A DNA stretch of 64,000 nucleotides from Sulfurimonas sp. GTDB lineage: Bacteria > Campylobacterota > Campylobacteria > Campylobacterales > Sulfurimonadaceae. The notes under the pieces were generated by a model, which worked only from the letters and a program-made list of their open reading frames with translations, did no database searches and was not told the DNA's origin. This document shows, piece after piece, positions 36,082 through 45,420 of the stretch. Positions within the stretch are counted from its first letter, which is position 1; the number at the start of each line of letters is the position of its first letter. Made by a program: the position numbers and the translations under genes. The DNA lies in the NCBI RefSeq assembly GCF_023228785.1, contig NZ_JALOAN010000008.1, positions 9,797 to 73,796 on the forward strand, given 5' to 3'.

Positions 36082-36903
36082 ATGCATTCTAACAATGATA
36101 CATTAAAAATTATTTCAAGTCAGACAAAAAGTTCTATAAATGAGATCTCAGTTGTAACGCCTAGTATGTATGCTGCCATTTTTTCAAAATTTGCAAGTGC
36201 ACACAACACAGTTCTTGGTGACGATAATGAACTCGCTAAAAATCTACTTATAAGTGAATGTGCTCATTTAACAAATCTTCAAAATCAAGCTTCTAAAAGC
36301 GCTATGCAGTTAAGTGAATCTACTTCAAAAGCCATTAGTGCTATAAAAGAAAAAGATGAAAAACTTCTTCAAAATGTACTTCAAGAAACACAAAAACTCC
36401 GCCTAGAAATAGAAAAACTAAAAGAATCTGTATATAAAGATACTCTAACAAATGTACAAAATAGAAAGTGGTTAAACGACAACTATTTAAAAGATGATGC
36501 ACAAAACTTCAAAGATAGTGGAACTTTAGCTATAGTTGACCTTAATTATTTTAAAGTTATAAATGATACTTTTGGTCACATTGTAGGTGATAAAGTTCTA
36601 ATCTACATTGCGAGTGAGCTTAAAAAAACTAGATATAGCGTTGTTAGATATGGCGGCGATGAGTTTATAATAATGTTTAGTAAAAACATCTCGGCACAAA
36701 AAGCTAAAGAGATCTTAAATGAACTTAGAGAAAAGATACTCTCAAAAAAATTAAAAGCTCAAGAAGAATTATTTCAAGCAAGCTTCTCTTTTGGTGTGAG
36801 CGAATATGAAGCATCTCAAAATTTTTCAGATATTATAGAAAAGGCTGATAAAAATATGTATGAAGATAAGATGTTAATCAAACAAAGAGTTACTGGCATC
36901 TAA
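36082..36903 (+). CDS. GGDEF-domain diguanylate cyclase with unrecognised N-terminal region
   Basis: The 273-aa cytosolic protein has an N-terminal helical region of ~110 residues (VVTPSMYAAIFSKFASAHN is distinctive), a coiled-coil linker, and a C-terminal GGDEF domain with RYGGDEF. Unlike the paralogue at 11516, the position of the RxxD inhibitory site reads KTRY, so product inhibition is probably absent. I choose ATG 36082 because AAGG at 36069-36072 precedes it; a longer frame from 36013 crosses the TATACT promoter. Predicted to synthesise cyclic di-GMP; its signal is unknown. Confidence 0.88.
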   Translation: MHSNNDTLKIISSQTKSSINEISVVTPSMYAAIFSKFASAHNTVLGDDNELAKNLLISECAHLTNLQNQASKSAMQLSESTSKAISAIKEKDEKLLQNVLQETQKLRLEIEKLKESVYKDTLTNVQNRKWLNDNYLKDDAQNFKDSGTLAIVDLNYFKVINDTFGHIVGDKVLIYIASELKKTRYSVVRYGGDEFIIMFSKNISAQKAKEILNELREKILSKKLKAQEELFQASFSFGVSEYEASQNFSDIIEKADKNMYEDKMLIKQRVTGI

Positions 36904-36926
36904 GAATAGCCTCACTTCTTTTTAGA

Positions 36927-36932
36927 TATAAT
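36927..36932 (+). promoter_or_regulatory. -10 box of valS
   Basis: TATAAT within GATATAATCGCAAAAA, 46 nt before the valS ATG, with TAAGG in the leader. Same extended pattern as before dnaJ and the aminotransferase gene. Confidence 0.55.
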
Positions 36933-36977
36933 CGCAAAAAATCAAGATGATATTTAATCAACTTTAAGGCTAAAAAG

Positions 36978-39602
36978 ATGCAAGATGGCTACAAACCACA
37001 AGAGATAGAAAACAAATATTATAAAATATGTGAAGATAGAGAATACTTTGAAGTAGATGGTAACTCTGCCATTCAGCAAGATGATAAAACATTCTCTATA
37101 ATGATGCCTCCCCCAAATGTTACAGGTCGCTTGCACATCGGTCACGCACTTACATTTACACTTCAAGATATTATCACTAGATATAAAAGAATGGATGGCT
37201 ATAAAACTCTTTGGCAACCAGGAACAGATCACGCGGGAATTGCAACTCAAAATGTAGTTGAAAAACAACTCCTAGAAGAGGGAACTACCAAAGAAGAGCT
37301 GGGTCGTGAAGCATTTTTAGAGCGTGCTTGGAAGTGGAAAGAAGAGTCAGCTGGCATTATGACAGATCAACTCCGTAAAATGGGAGTAACTCCTGCATGG
37401 AAGCGTGAGAGATTTACAATGGACGCTGGACTTCAAAAGTCAGTTAAAGAAGCCTTTGTTCATCTTTACAACGATGGTTTAATCATCCGCGGAAACTATA
37501 TGGTCAACTGGTGTACACACGATGGAGCACTAAGCGATATAGAAGTTGAACATGAAGATCATGACGGTAAGTTTTACCATATAAAGTACCCTTTTGCTGA
37601 TGGGAGTGGTTCTGTTGAAGTTGCAACTACAAGACCTGAGACATACTTTGGAGACACGGCTGTAATGGTTCATCCTGATGATGAGCGCTATAAAGATCTA
37701 GTAGGTAAAAAAATTCGTCTTCCACTACTTCAAAGAGAGGTAGCTATCATCGCTGATGAGCATGTTGATATGGAGTTTGGAACTGGTGTTGTAAAAGTAA
37801 CACCAGCGCATGACCAAAATGACTACGAAGTTGGAAAGCGTCATGACTTAGAGTTCATTACTGTTTTTGATGAAAAAGGAATACTTAACGATTACGCTGA
37901 AGAGTTTAAAGGCTTAGAGCGTATGGAGGCTCGTGATATTATCGTTAAAAGGCTTGATGAAGAGGGTTATATAGTAAAGATAGAAGATCACAAACATCAA
38001 GTTGGACATTGCTATAGATGTAAAAATATTGTTGAACCTTATATCTCAAAACAGTGGTTTGTAAGAAAAGAAGTAGCCGCAAAGTCAATCGAGAAAACAA
38101 ACAGTGGCGAAGCTAAGTTTTTCCCACCACACTGGATCAACTCTTACAACGCTTGGATGGGAGAGTTAAGAGATTGGTGTATCTCTCGCCAACTTTGGTG
38201 GGGGCATCAGATCCCTGTCTTTTATTGTGATGATTGTGAGCATGAGTTTGCATCTTTAAAGGATAATCCTGAGACTTGCTCTAAGTGTGCATCAAAGTCT
38301 ATAACTCAAGATCCAGATGTACTAGATACTTGGTTTAGTTCTGCTCTTTGGCCTTTTTCTACACTAGGCTGGGGAAATGGCGACACAGAGATGGACAAAC
38401 TTTTTCAATCAGATGATATGAAAGAGTTCTATCCAAATTCACTTCTCATTACTGGCTTTGATATCCTCTTTTTCTGGGTAGCTAGAATGATGATGATGGG
38501 CGAGAGCTTTAATAAAGAACTTCCCTTTAACCATATCTACCTTCACGCCCTAGTTCGTGATGAACATGGCAATAAAATGAGTAAATCAAGAGGAAATGTC
38601 ATAGATCCTCTTCATACTATTGAAAAATATTCTGCTGATATTTTAAGATTTACTCTAGCTATCTCTGCTGCTCAAGGTCGTGATATTAGAATGAGTGAAG
38701 AAAAACTTGAACTAAACCGTAACTTCACAAACAAACTCTACAACGCTTCAAAATATCTTCAAATGAATGTAGAAACATTTCCTGATATGAAAGGCTTCTG
38801 TATTGAGAGTAATCTTGGACGCTATATGGTGTCAAGACTAAACCTTGCTACAAAAGAGGTTAGAGCTGCTCTTGATGAATATAAGTTTAACGATGCAGCT
38901 AGTGTTATGTATAGATTTTTATGGAATGAATTTTGTGACTGGGGAATAGAACTTAGTAAAGCTGATAAAGGATCTATTGTAGAGCTTGGAGCTATCTTTA
39001 AAGAAGCTATGAAACTCCTACACCCTTTTATGCCCTTTATCACAGAGCATCTATATCACGAGCTCTCAGGAACTACGCTAGAAAACTCTGACTCTATTAT
39101 GATCTCTGCCTATCCTACTAAGACTAAACAGAGAAAAGAAGAAAAGAAGTTTGAGATAATAATGGATGCAATAGTCTCTATAAGAAGAGCAAAAGTTCTT
39201 GTAGATCTAGCAAATCAAAAAATACCAAAGGCTTATGTAAAAATCGACGACATCTCAGATAGAGACAAAGAGATGATGTTACCGTTTATACTAAGACTTG
39301 CAAAAGTTGATGTAGTAGAGTTCTGTGATCAAAGAATAGAAGATGCTGTGAGTGATATATCTGACAGTTGTGAAACTTTTATTCCAACTGGGAGTATAGA
39401 TCTAACTCCAATCATCTCTAAGCTTACAAAGCAAGATGAAAAGCTGCAAAAAGAGATAGATAAACTAAGTTCAATGTTAAATAATGAAAGATTTGTCTCA
39501 AATGCTCCACAAGATGTTTTAGATAAAAACCGCGAAGCACTAAGTGATGCTACTCTTAAACAAAAGAAAGTAAAAGAACAATTAGACTCTCTTAAATCTT
39601 AA
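36978..39602 (+). CDS. valS: Valyl-tRNA synthetase
   Basis: Charges tRNA-Val and edits mischarged threonine. The 874-aa class I enzyme has HIGH at 53-56 (RLHIGHAL), the CP1 editing domain (about 190-340, TTRPETYFGD), a zinc-like CxxC segment (CDDCEHEF...CSKC), KMSKS near 533-537, an anticodon domain, and a C-terminal coiled-coil arm (about 805-874). Length is normal. A terminator begins at its last codons. Confidence 0.97.
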   Translation: MQDGYKPQEIENKYYKICEDREYFEVDGNSAIQQDDKTFSIMMPPPNVTGRLHIGHALTFTLQDIITRYKRMDGYKTLWQPGTDHAGIATQNVVEKQLLEEGTTKEELGREAFLERAWKWKEESAGIMTDQLRKMGVTPAWKRERFTMDAGLQKSVKEAFVHLYNDGLIIRGNYMVNWCTHDGALSDIEVEHEDHDGKFYHIKYPFADGSGSVEVATTRPETYFGDTAVMVHPDDERYKDLVGKKIRLPLLQREVAIIADEHVDMEFGTGVVKVTPAHDQNDYEVGKRHDLEFITVFDEKGILNDYAEEFKGLERMEARDIIVKRLDEEGYIVKIEDHKHQVGHCYRCKNIVEPYISKQWFVRKEVAAKSIEKTNSGEAKFFPPHWINSYNAWMGELRDWCISRQLWWGHQIPVFYCDDCEHEFASLKDNPETCSKCASKSITQDPDVLDTWFSSALWPFSTLGWGNGDTEMDKLFQSDDMKEFYPNSLLITGFDILFFWVARMMMMGESFNKELPFNHIYLHALVRDEHGNKMSKSRGNVIDPLHTIEKYSADILRFTLAISAAQGRDIRMSEEKLELNRNFTNKLYNASKYLQMNVETFPDMKGFCIESNLGRYMVSRLNLATKEVRAALDEYKFNDAASVMYRFLWNEFCDWGIELSKADKGSIVELGAIFKEAMKLLHPFMPFITEHLYHELSGTTLENSDSIMISAYPTKTKQRKEEKKFEIIMDAIVSIRRAKVLVDLANQKIPKAYVKIDDISDRDKEMMLPFILRLAKVDVVEFCDQRIEDAVSDISDSCETFIPTGSIDLTPIISKLTKQDEKLQKEIDKLSSMLNNERFVSNAPQDVLDKNREALSDATLKQKKVKEQLDSLKS

Positions 39603-39608
39603 GAGAGT
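39586..39608 (+). terminator. Terminator of valS
   Basis: A perfect 10-bp stem ACTCTCTTAA/TTAAGAGAGT with a 3-nt loop overlaps the valS stop codon and is followed within 10 nt by TTATTTTTTA. It separates valS from the convergent universal stress gene. Confidence 0.75.
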
Positions 39609-39615
39609 TAGAGAG

Positions 39616-40479
39616 TTATTTTTTAGGGATATATACTAAAACATCGCATTTTAAGCTTTGCATTAAACTTGATGCTGTTGAGCCATAAAGAAATGCACCT
39701 GTGTTATTTACACCATTTGATCCTAAAACAACTAGATCATTGGAATTTTTAGCTATATATTTTGTGAGAGCATTTGTTACTCCTACTCTATCTTCTATAA
39801 GCCCTGCTTTTTCTATTTTATTTTCTTTTACAAATTTATCAAACTTTTCTTGTTCATGCTTTTGTATCTCTTGTTCTATCTCATCTCTATTTTCATAATC
39901 ATCGTGGTATCTAAAAGCTATCTCACTCATTTTTTTGTAAGCATAAACACACTTTATACTCTCTTGATGGAAGAACTCTTGAGCAAAGAATAAGCTCTTT
40001 TTAGATACTTCTGAGAGATCTGTAAAAGCTACTATATTTTTATATGCTTCACTAGAGTTGCATTTTACTATAAGAAGTGGAAGGTTACTTTTTTGTGCGA
40101 TATTATGTGCTGTTGAGCCAAGTATTGTAGTTGTAAAGTCTTTTTTCTCATTTGCCCCTATGATAATCATACAAGCATCTTTTTTCTTTGCTACATCCAT
40201 AACAAAGACAGATGGCTTAGCTTTTTCTACGTTTATAGTGTAAGTTAAACCTTGTGTATTAACACCCTCTAGTTCTTTTTCTATACCCTTTATAGCACTG
40301 AGTTTTAATTTTTCTATCTTTGTATCTTTAATAAAATTACCAAAAAAACCAGTATCTATAGCATGAGCTATAGTAACTTTTGAGTCATTTCTCTTAGCTA
40401 CTAAAAAAGCTCTATTTAAAACTTCTTTTGCATTGTTTGAAATGTCTAGTCCAACTACTATATCACTAAAATTTTCCAT
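39616..40479 (-). CDS. Universal stress protein, two tandem Usp domains
   Basis: The 287-aa protein is a fusion of two UspA folds. The first begins IVVGLDISNNA and carries IIIGANEKKDFTTTILGSTAHNIAQ; the second begins NIVAFTDLSEVSKKSL and ends VVLGSNGVNNTGAFLYGSTASSLMQ. The G-x2-G-x9-G(S/T) type ATP loops are recognisable in both, so nucleotide binding is plausible. I choose ATG 40479, because GGAG lies 8 nt before it; an ATG at 40494 overlaps that signal. A single gene with its own promoter (TACAAT on the minus strand near 40510). Confidence 0.88.
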   Translation of the reverse strand: MENFSDIVVGLDISNNAKEVLNRAFLVAKRNDSKVTIAHAIDTGFFGNFIKDTKIEKLKLSAIKGIEKELEGVNTQGLTYTINVEKAKPSVFVMDVAKKKDACMIIIGANEKKDFTTTILGSTAHNIAQKSNLPLLIVKCNSSEAYKNIVAFTDLSEVSKKSLFFAQEFFHQESIKCVYAYKKMSEIAFRYHDDYENRDEIEQEIQKHEQEKFDKFVKENKIEKAGLIEDRVGVTNALTKYIAKNSNDLVVLGSNGVNNTGAFLYGSTASSLMQSLKCDVLVYIPKK

Positions 40480-40583
40480 TCTTTTACACTCCATTATTTT
40501 TATTTCTATTGTAGCACATTTAGTACAAATAGAGCTTATTAATTAGTACCTACTTAACCTTGATACGGCAATATTATTGCTTT

Positions 40584-42107
40584 TTAATCCCGTTTAACAA
40601 CTACAAAGCTCTCAGGACTAATAGACTTATACTTTGGCATACTTTGACCGATGTTTGAGTTTATATATGTGGGATCTGCTACTATAAACTTTTTCTGGTT
40701 TGCCTCTATACTATCGCCACTCATTGGAACATAAAGGGCTGTAGCCATATGATCCTTATACTTTACACCTAAGACACTTATTCCAAAAAGCTCTTTTACA
40801 AGATATGAAAAAAGTGTGGCTCTATCTTCACAATCAGACTTTTCATAGTAAAGAGTTTCAGCTGCAAACATAACTTTTTCTCTTTGAAATTGTTCTTGAT
40901 CTGTCTCATATATAAAAGATTTTTGTACAAAATGAAGCACAAAATTCATAGCATCACTAGCACTCATACCATCCACATGCTTTTTTATATCTTTTGCGAT
41001 AGAAGTATAAGTTCTCTCATCTAGTGGAGCGTTAAAAAAAGTCTCATAATCAGCTTGTGGGTAGGTAGCCATAAAATCCATAAGATTTTGGTTGTACTCG
41101 TAAGAAAGTGTATAGTTTTTAGAGTAATTTTCAAAATTAAGCGTTTTAGATTTAAAATTTGGATTAAATTTTGGTAGAGTTTTTAGTTCCAAATCAAGAG
41201 GCTTTGTAGCATCTGGATAGTCTTGTTTGTAGGAGTAAAGTCTTCCAACTCCTCCTTTGGCATAGTTTGATATGACATAGTACTTTTTGTTATCAAAGTT
41301 ATAGTTTGGAGTAGCATAGATGATTTTTTTAGAGTAGTGCATCAAAATAATATGATTGTTAGCTAGTCCAACTTTAACTGCATATCCAAGCTTGTTAAAT
41401 ATAAACCAACTCAACAGGTTTGAGTCATCTTTATTTGAAAAAACTTGCTTTGAGATCTCTTTAACAAGCAAGTAAATACCCCAATCATTCAGATTCATCT
41501 CATTTGACACTTGTTTTATATCTTTAACTAAATTATCATAATCACTCGAAGCACAACTATTAAAAAAGCTTAGTATTCCATCTTTATTTTGTGGATAAAA
41601 TTTAGCACTTTTCATGTCTTTTGCCATATCAAAAGAGAGATAAGTTCCAAAAAAATCAAAGTTTATATCTTTTTTAACTATCTCTTGTTTTTTTGGTTCT
41701 TCTGCTTTTTCTTTTACAACTACCTTAGGTTCTTGTTTATCTTCTTTTTTTTCATCTTCTTTATAGATTATAAAATCTTGTGTAGGCTTTATCTCTATGT
41801 TGATTTTTGGACCAACACTCTTTGGTTTTTCAAGCTTTGCATCTGGGATTGATTTTGGCTTTGGTTTTTCATAAAGAGGCTCTCCTATATAAACATTATA
41901 GGCTTCCCATTGCTTTTTTAGATGTTTGTTAAAAGCGTTATCTCTTTCATCTTTATATTTTGAAAATGCTTCTGTTTGAGTTCTTTTAAAGTCCTCAAAG
42001 CTCCCTGCTCCAAGGAGAGGTAGAGTTAGTATAAAAAACGATACTAGTAGGCTAAAATGGCCAAGCGGCTTGTATAATTTTGGTTCCCCATCCTTGTTTC
42101 GTTGCAC
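40584..42107 (-). CDS. Secreted transglutaminase-like cysteine protein downstream of flgH
   Basis: A 507-aa exported protein: hydrophobic segment at about 18-35 (FSLLVSFFILTLPLLGAG), a Lys/Pro/Glu-rich region (60-160), and a C-terminal transglutaminase/protease-like domain. There the triad is visible as Cys in SDCEDRATLF, His in KDHMATALY and Asp in IVADPTY. The only in-frame start is ATG 42107, giving a 56-nt overlap with flgH and 17 residues before the signal helix. Papain-like cleavage or cross-linking of an envelope protein is the family expectation; the substrate is unknown. Confidence 0.78.
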   Translation of the reverse strand: MQRNKDGEPKLYKPLGHFSLLVSFFILTLPLLGAGSFEDFKRTQTEAFSKYKDERDNAFNKHLKKQWEAYNVYIGEPLYEKPKPKSIPDAKLEKPKSVGPKINIEIKPTQDFIIYKEDEKKEDKQEPKVVVKEKAEEPKKQEIVKKDINFDFFGTYLSFDMAKDMKSAKFYPQNKDGILSFFNSCASSDYDNLVKDIKQVSNEMNLNDWGIYLLVKEISKQVFSNKDDSNLLSWFIFNKLGYAVKVGLANNHIILMHYSKKIIYATPNYNFDNKKYYVISNYAKGGVGRLYSYKQDYPDATKPLDLELKTLPKFNPNFKSKTLNFENYSKNYTLSYEYNQNLMDFMATYPQADYETFFNAPLDERTYTSIAKDIKKHVDGMSASDAMNFVLHFVQKSFIYETDQEQFQREKVMFAAETLYYEKSDCEDRATLFSYLVKELFGISVLGVKYKDHMATALYVPMSGDSIEANQKKFIVADPTYINSNIGQSMPKYKSISPESFVVVKRD

Positions 42108-42774
42108 GGTCTATATCTCCTTGAGTTTGGTAAAGAATCTTAGCTTCGCTCATTTGAGCTGAATCTATTTTGTTGTGTTGGTCTATATCGTATGGACGGA
42201 TAACGCCACTTATCTGTATGATCTGTTTTTGATCATCAACTAATATCTCTCTTTTTCCTGAGATATAGTAGTTTCCATTTTGCATAACTTTAACTATTCT
42301 AGCTGTAACAGTAGTTGTAAAAGAAGCATTTTTTGTTGCACTTCCACTTCCCGCAAAATCATTACTTGAAGTTCCAGCAAAACCTATGTTTGTAAGCCCA
42401 TTTAATTTATTTGCATAAGAACTAACAGCTGAATTATCACCTCCAGCTACAAATGTGCCACCACCTAAGTTTGAGTTATCTACTTTACTAAGATCTTTGG
42501 CCCCACTCGATGAACTATTTGCATTTTCAGATATTACAACTCTTACTATGTCGTTAACATGCATAGCTTTATGGTCTGAAAATAGAGGGTTATCTCCTTG
42601 ACCAAATATACTCCCTACTGAGACATAGTCTTGTTTATCTTCTTTTGCCGGCATCTGCTCTACATACGCAGGTGGTGCGAAGTCTATCTCTGGCTCTGTA
42701 AGGTTTGCTGTACAACCAGTTAAAAAAAGTATAGCATAAGTAGGCATTAAGAATATTAAAATTTGTTTTATCAT
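42052..42774 (-). CDS. flgH: Flagellar L-ring protein FlgH
   Basis: Outer-membrane lipoprotein forming the L ring around the flagellar rod. Lipobox LTGC with Cys at residue 21; then the family motifs GSIFGQGDNPLFSDHKAMHVNDIVRVVISE and a Ser/Gly-rich stretch, with RIVKVMQNGNYYISGKREI and ISGVIRPYDI in the second half. At 240 aa it is normal. The P-ring gene flgI is not in the window, so flgH stands apart from other flagellar genes; a transglutaminase-like gene overlaps its 3' end by 56 nt. Confidence 0.94.
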   Translation of the reverse strand: MIKQILIFLMPTYAILFLTGCTANLTEPEIDFAPPAYVEQMPAKEDKQDYVSVGSIFGQGDNPLFSDHKAMHVNDIVRVVISENANSSSSGAKDLSKVDNSNLGGGTFVAGGDNSAVSSYANKLNGLTNIGFAGTSSNDFAGSGSATKNASFTTTVTARIVKVMQNGNYYISGKREILVDDQKQIIQISGVIRPYDIDQHNKIDSAQMSEAKILYQTQGDIDRATKQGWGTKIIQAAWPF

Positions 42775-42839
42775 AAGTGGTCTCTTTTAGGTAGTGTATT
42801 TTGCTATAATACTAGCAAAAACAGTTCCAAAGGATAGTT

Positions 42840-43283
42840 ATGACTCTAAGAGAAAATATAAATCAAGATTTAAAAGATGCTATGAAAGCAAAAGATACAA
42901 AAAAAAGAGATGCACTGCGTCTTTTAATGAGTGCTTTTAAGCAGATAGAAGTTGATGAGAGAAAAGAGTTAAGTGACGAAGATATTATAAAAATCATTCA
43001 ATCACAAGTAAAAAGAAGAAACGACTCAGCCTCGCAGTATAAAGATGCAAATAGAGAAGATCTGATGCAGATAGAACTAGATGAGATAGAGTATTATACA
43101 ACTTACTTACCAGTACAATTAAGCGATGAAGAGCTAGCAAACAAGCTTAAAGATATCATCACTAAAATAGGTGCATCAACTATAAAAGATATGGGAAAAG
43201 TTATGGGAGTAGCCTCAAAAGAATTAAGTGGCACAGCTGATGGAAAAAGAATAAATGAGTGCGTAAAGAGTCTCTTAGGCTAG
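42840..43283 (+). CDS. GatB/YqeY domain protein
   Basis: A 147-aa helical protein with the C-terminal tRNA-interacting helices of the GatB amidotransferase subunit, here stand-alone as in YqeY. ALRLLMSAFKQIEVDERKELSDEDIIKIIQSQVKRRNDS and GKVMGVASKELSGTADGKRI are typical. A role in tRNA-linked amidation or degradation signals has been proposed, but function is not settled. TATAAT and AAAGGA precede the ATG; a hairpin follows the stop. Confidence 0.9.
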   Translation: MTLRENINQDLKDAMKAKDTKKRDALRLLMSAFKQIEVDERKELSDEDIIKIIQSQVKRRNDSASQYKDANREDLMQIELDEIEYYTTYLPVQLSDEELANKLKDIITKIGASTIKDMGKVMGVASKELSGTADGKRINECVKSLLG

Positions 43284-43307
43284 TCTTCTAAGCCTCGGCA
43301 AACCTTC

Positions 43308-43329
43308 TTACACCTCTCATGAGGTGTAA
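43308..43329. terminator. Bidirectional terminator-like hairpin between yqeY and trpC
   Basis: A perfect 9-bp stem TTACACCTC/GAGGTGTAA with loop TCAT lies between two convergent genes. T-rich sequence is weak on both sides. The same stem-loop with compensated bases occurs at 54058-54079 and in degenerate form at 60328-60351. Confidence 0.6.
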
Positions 43330-43345
43330 CTAATTATTATACTTT

Positions 43346-44131
43346 TTAACCAAACTTAAGCTTCCTTAGAGCAGCTTCTTCATCATCTTCACGCATTAAA
43401 GACTCGCCTACAAGAAAAGCATCTACTCCTGCTTTACTTAGATCTTCTAATTGACCGTGTTCATATATTCCGCTCTCTGCTACGATGATTTTACCATTTG
43501 GAATCATCGGTATAAGTTCGTAAGATAGATTCATATTCATCTCAAAAGTTTGTAGATTTCTATGATTGATCCCGATAATATCACTTCCTGCATAGATAGC
43601 TTTCACCAAGTCAGTTTTATCATGAACCTCTACTAAAGCTTCCATACCTAGGTGTCTTGTATATGCTAAAAGCTCTTTTAGTTCGCCCTTACTAAGAGCT
43701 GCAGCGATAAGCAAGATAAAGTCAGCTCCATGAACCATAGCTTCTAAAATTTGGTACTTAGAAACTATAAAATCTTTTCTTAAAAGTGGGATACCAACAT
43801 ATCTTCTAATACCGCCTAAATAATCAAGTGAGCCTTGAAAAAAGTGAGGTTCAGTAAGCACAGAAATAGCACTAGCCCCGCCTCTCTCATACGCTTGAGC
43901 AATGGCTAGTGGATCAAAATTTTCTCGTATAACACCCTTAGATGGAGAGGCTTTTTTAACTTCTGAAATTATTCTATATGGATCTTCTTGCGTTGCCTTT
44001 AAAAATGGAAACACATCTCGTGGAGCTCTTGCATTAAAGGCGAGGGAGCGACCTAACCAATCAAGAGAGAATTCTTTTTCTCTTTTTATTAAATCCTCTT
44101 TTGTTTTTTTAATAATATCATCTAAAATCAT
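43346..44131 (-). CDS. trpC: Indole-3-glycerol-phosphate synthase
   Basis: TIM-barrel enzyme of tryptophan synthesis that closes the indole ring. The 261-aa monofunctional protein shows the N-terminal helix, SEVKKASPSKGVI with the catalytic Lys, AISVLTEPHFFQGS, LRKDFIVSKYQI, GINHRNLQTFE and ESGIYEHG. It is not fused to TrpF. It is last in an overlapping operon and overlaps the TPR lipoprotein gene by 4 nt. trpE lies 25 kb away in the window. Confidence 0.96.
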   Translation of the reverse strand: MILDDIIKKTKEDLIKREKEFSLDWLGRSLAFNARAPRDVFPFLKATQEDPYRIISEVKKASPSKGVIRENFDPLAIAQAYERGGASAISVLTEPHFFQGSLDYLGGIRRYVGIPLLRKDFIVSKYQILEAMVHGADFILLIAAALSKGELKELLAYTRHLGMEALVEVHDKTDLVKAIYAGSDIIGINHRNLQTFEMNMNLSYELIPMIPNGKIIVAESGIYEHGQLEDLSKAGVDAFLVGESLMREDDEEAALRKLKFG

Positions 44132-45420
44132 CTCTTCTTTTTTCCCTTTTCTTGTTTGTCTTTACATTTTTTTATAGCTTCAAAGTGTTTGACAACTTCT
44201 ATATCATCTCCACCCTCAAGTTTTACAACTTTTGAGATAATTTTATAAGCTCTTGTACAATTTCCAAGCTTGTAGTATCCCCAAGCTAAAGAGTCGAGGT
44301 AATAAGCCGAGTTTGGCTCTATTTTCAGGGCTTCTTTTACATAAGCCATTCCCTCTTTTATATCAATAGAGTGGTCTATTAAGAGATATCCTAGATAGTT
44401 TAAATATAAGGCTTTTTTATCCACAGCTAGTGCTTCTTTTAATTTATCTACAACCGAAGAGAGCATCTTTTTGTTATTTTTATCTTTATGACCCTCATAT
44501 TCAAAGATTGCACTTTGCGCTAAGTAGTTTAAATCGCCTCTCTCTTCATAAAGTTTTTTTGCTAGATCTGCTGCTTGAGAATAGTTTTTAGAGTTTATAT
44601 AGACTTGCAATAACAGATCATCATCAACTCCACTATCTTGTAAAAAGCTCATAAGTTTTACATAATCTTTCTTATATACATAGATCTGAACTATTTTTTT
44701 TGCTATGTCATCATTTTTTTCTAGTTTATAAAATCTAAGATATATTGATAAAAGCCCATCAATATTGTTTTCATTTGAGTAAAACCCTATAAGTCTTGTA
44801 CAAATTATTTTAGAGCAACCATGCATTCTTGCATGAGTCTCTAGTTGTGCTATTGCATCTCTGTTTCTTTGTAAATTTACATATAAAATTATAGACATCT
44901 TATCAAGAATTTTTTCATTATAGTCTTTAGTGTAAGCACTCTCAAGATATTTTAATGCTGTGTCATATTTTTTTTGTTTTACATATATTTCACTAACTAA
45001 AATATAGTCATCAACCTCTTTTGACTTCTCAACTAGTGCGAGAGAGAGCACCCTAGCCTCTTCTAGTTTTTCATCACCTATAAGAGCTATAATTTTCATT
45101 CTTATAAGTTTAAAATCATTTATCTCCTGCCCTATTTGAGCATCTACCCTCTCTATAACTCTCTCATATTTTTGTGCATAAAGATCATTTTGAAGTGATG
45201 CATAAAGATACTCTTTTTTGTTTGATTTTTCATATAAAGTGCTAAATATACTTGAAGCTTCATCGTGTTGTTTTAGCTCTTCTGCTCTTAGAGCAAAGAG
45301 TATAAAAGCATCTTCTTCTTCAAAAACTTTCTCACTAGGGTTAACTTCTACATCTTCAAATTTCGCAAAACAACCGCTAAATAGCAGTATCAAAGATAGA
45401 GATAAAATTATTCTAATCAT
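44128..45420 (-). CDS. TPR-repeat lipoprotein
   Basis: Outer-membrane-directed lipoprotein: signal MIRIILSLSLILLFSGC with lipobox SGC at residues 15-17, then about 410 residues of helical hairpins with recognisable tetratricopeptide units (for example YIKQKKYDTALKYLESAY-like and SAYYLDSLAWGYYKLGN). TPR lipoproteins serve as scaffolds for envelope assembly; the partner is unknown. ATG 45420 is best spaced from AGGAAG; ATG 45423 and GTG 45426 are in frame. It overlaps its neighbours on both sides. Confidence 0.85.
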   Translation of the reverse strand: MIRIILSLSLILLFSGCFAKFEDVEVNPSEKVFEEEDAFILFALRAEELKQHDEASSIFSTLYEKSNKKEYLYASLQNDLYAQKYERVIERVDAQIGQEINDFKLIRMKIIALIGDEKLEEARVLSLALVEKSKEVDDYILVSEIYVKQKKYDTALKYLESAYTKDYNEKILDKMSIILYVNLQRNRDAIAQLETHARMHGCSKIICTRLIGFYSNENNIDGLLSIYLRFYKLEKNDDIAKKIVQIYVYKKDYVKLMSFLQDSGVDDDLLLQVYINSKNYSQAADLAKKLYEERGDLNYLAQSAIFEYEGHKDKNNKKMLSSVVDKLKEALAVDKKALYLNYLGYLLIDHSIDIKEGMAYVKEALKIEPNSAYYLDSLAWGYYKLGNCTRAYKIISKVVKLEGGDDIEVVKHFEAIKKCKDKQEKGKKKR

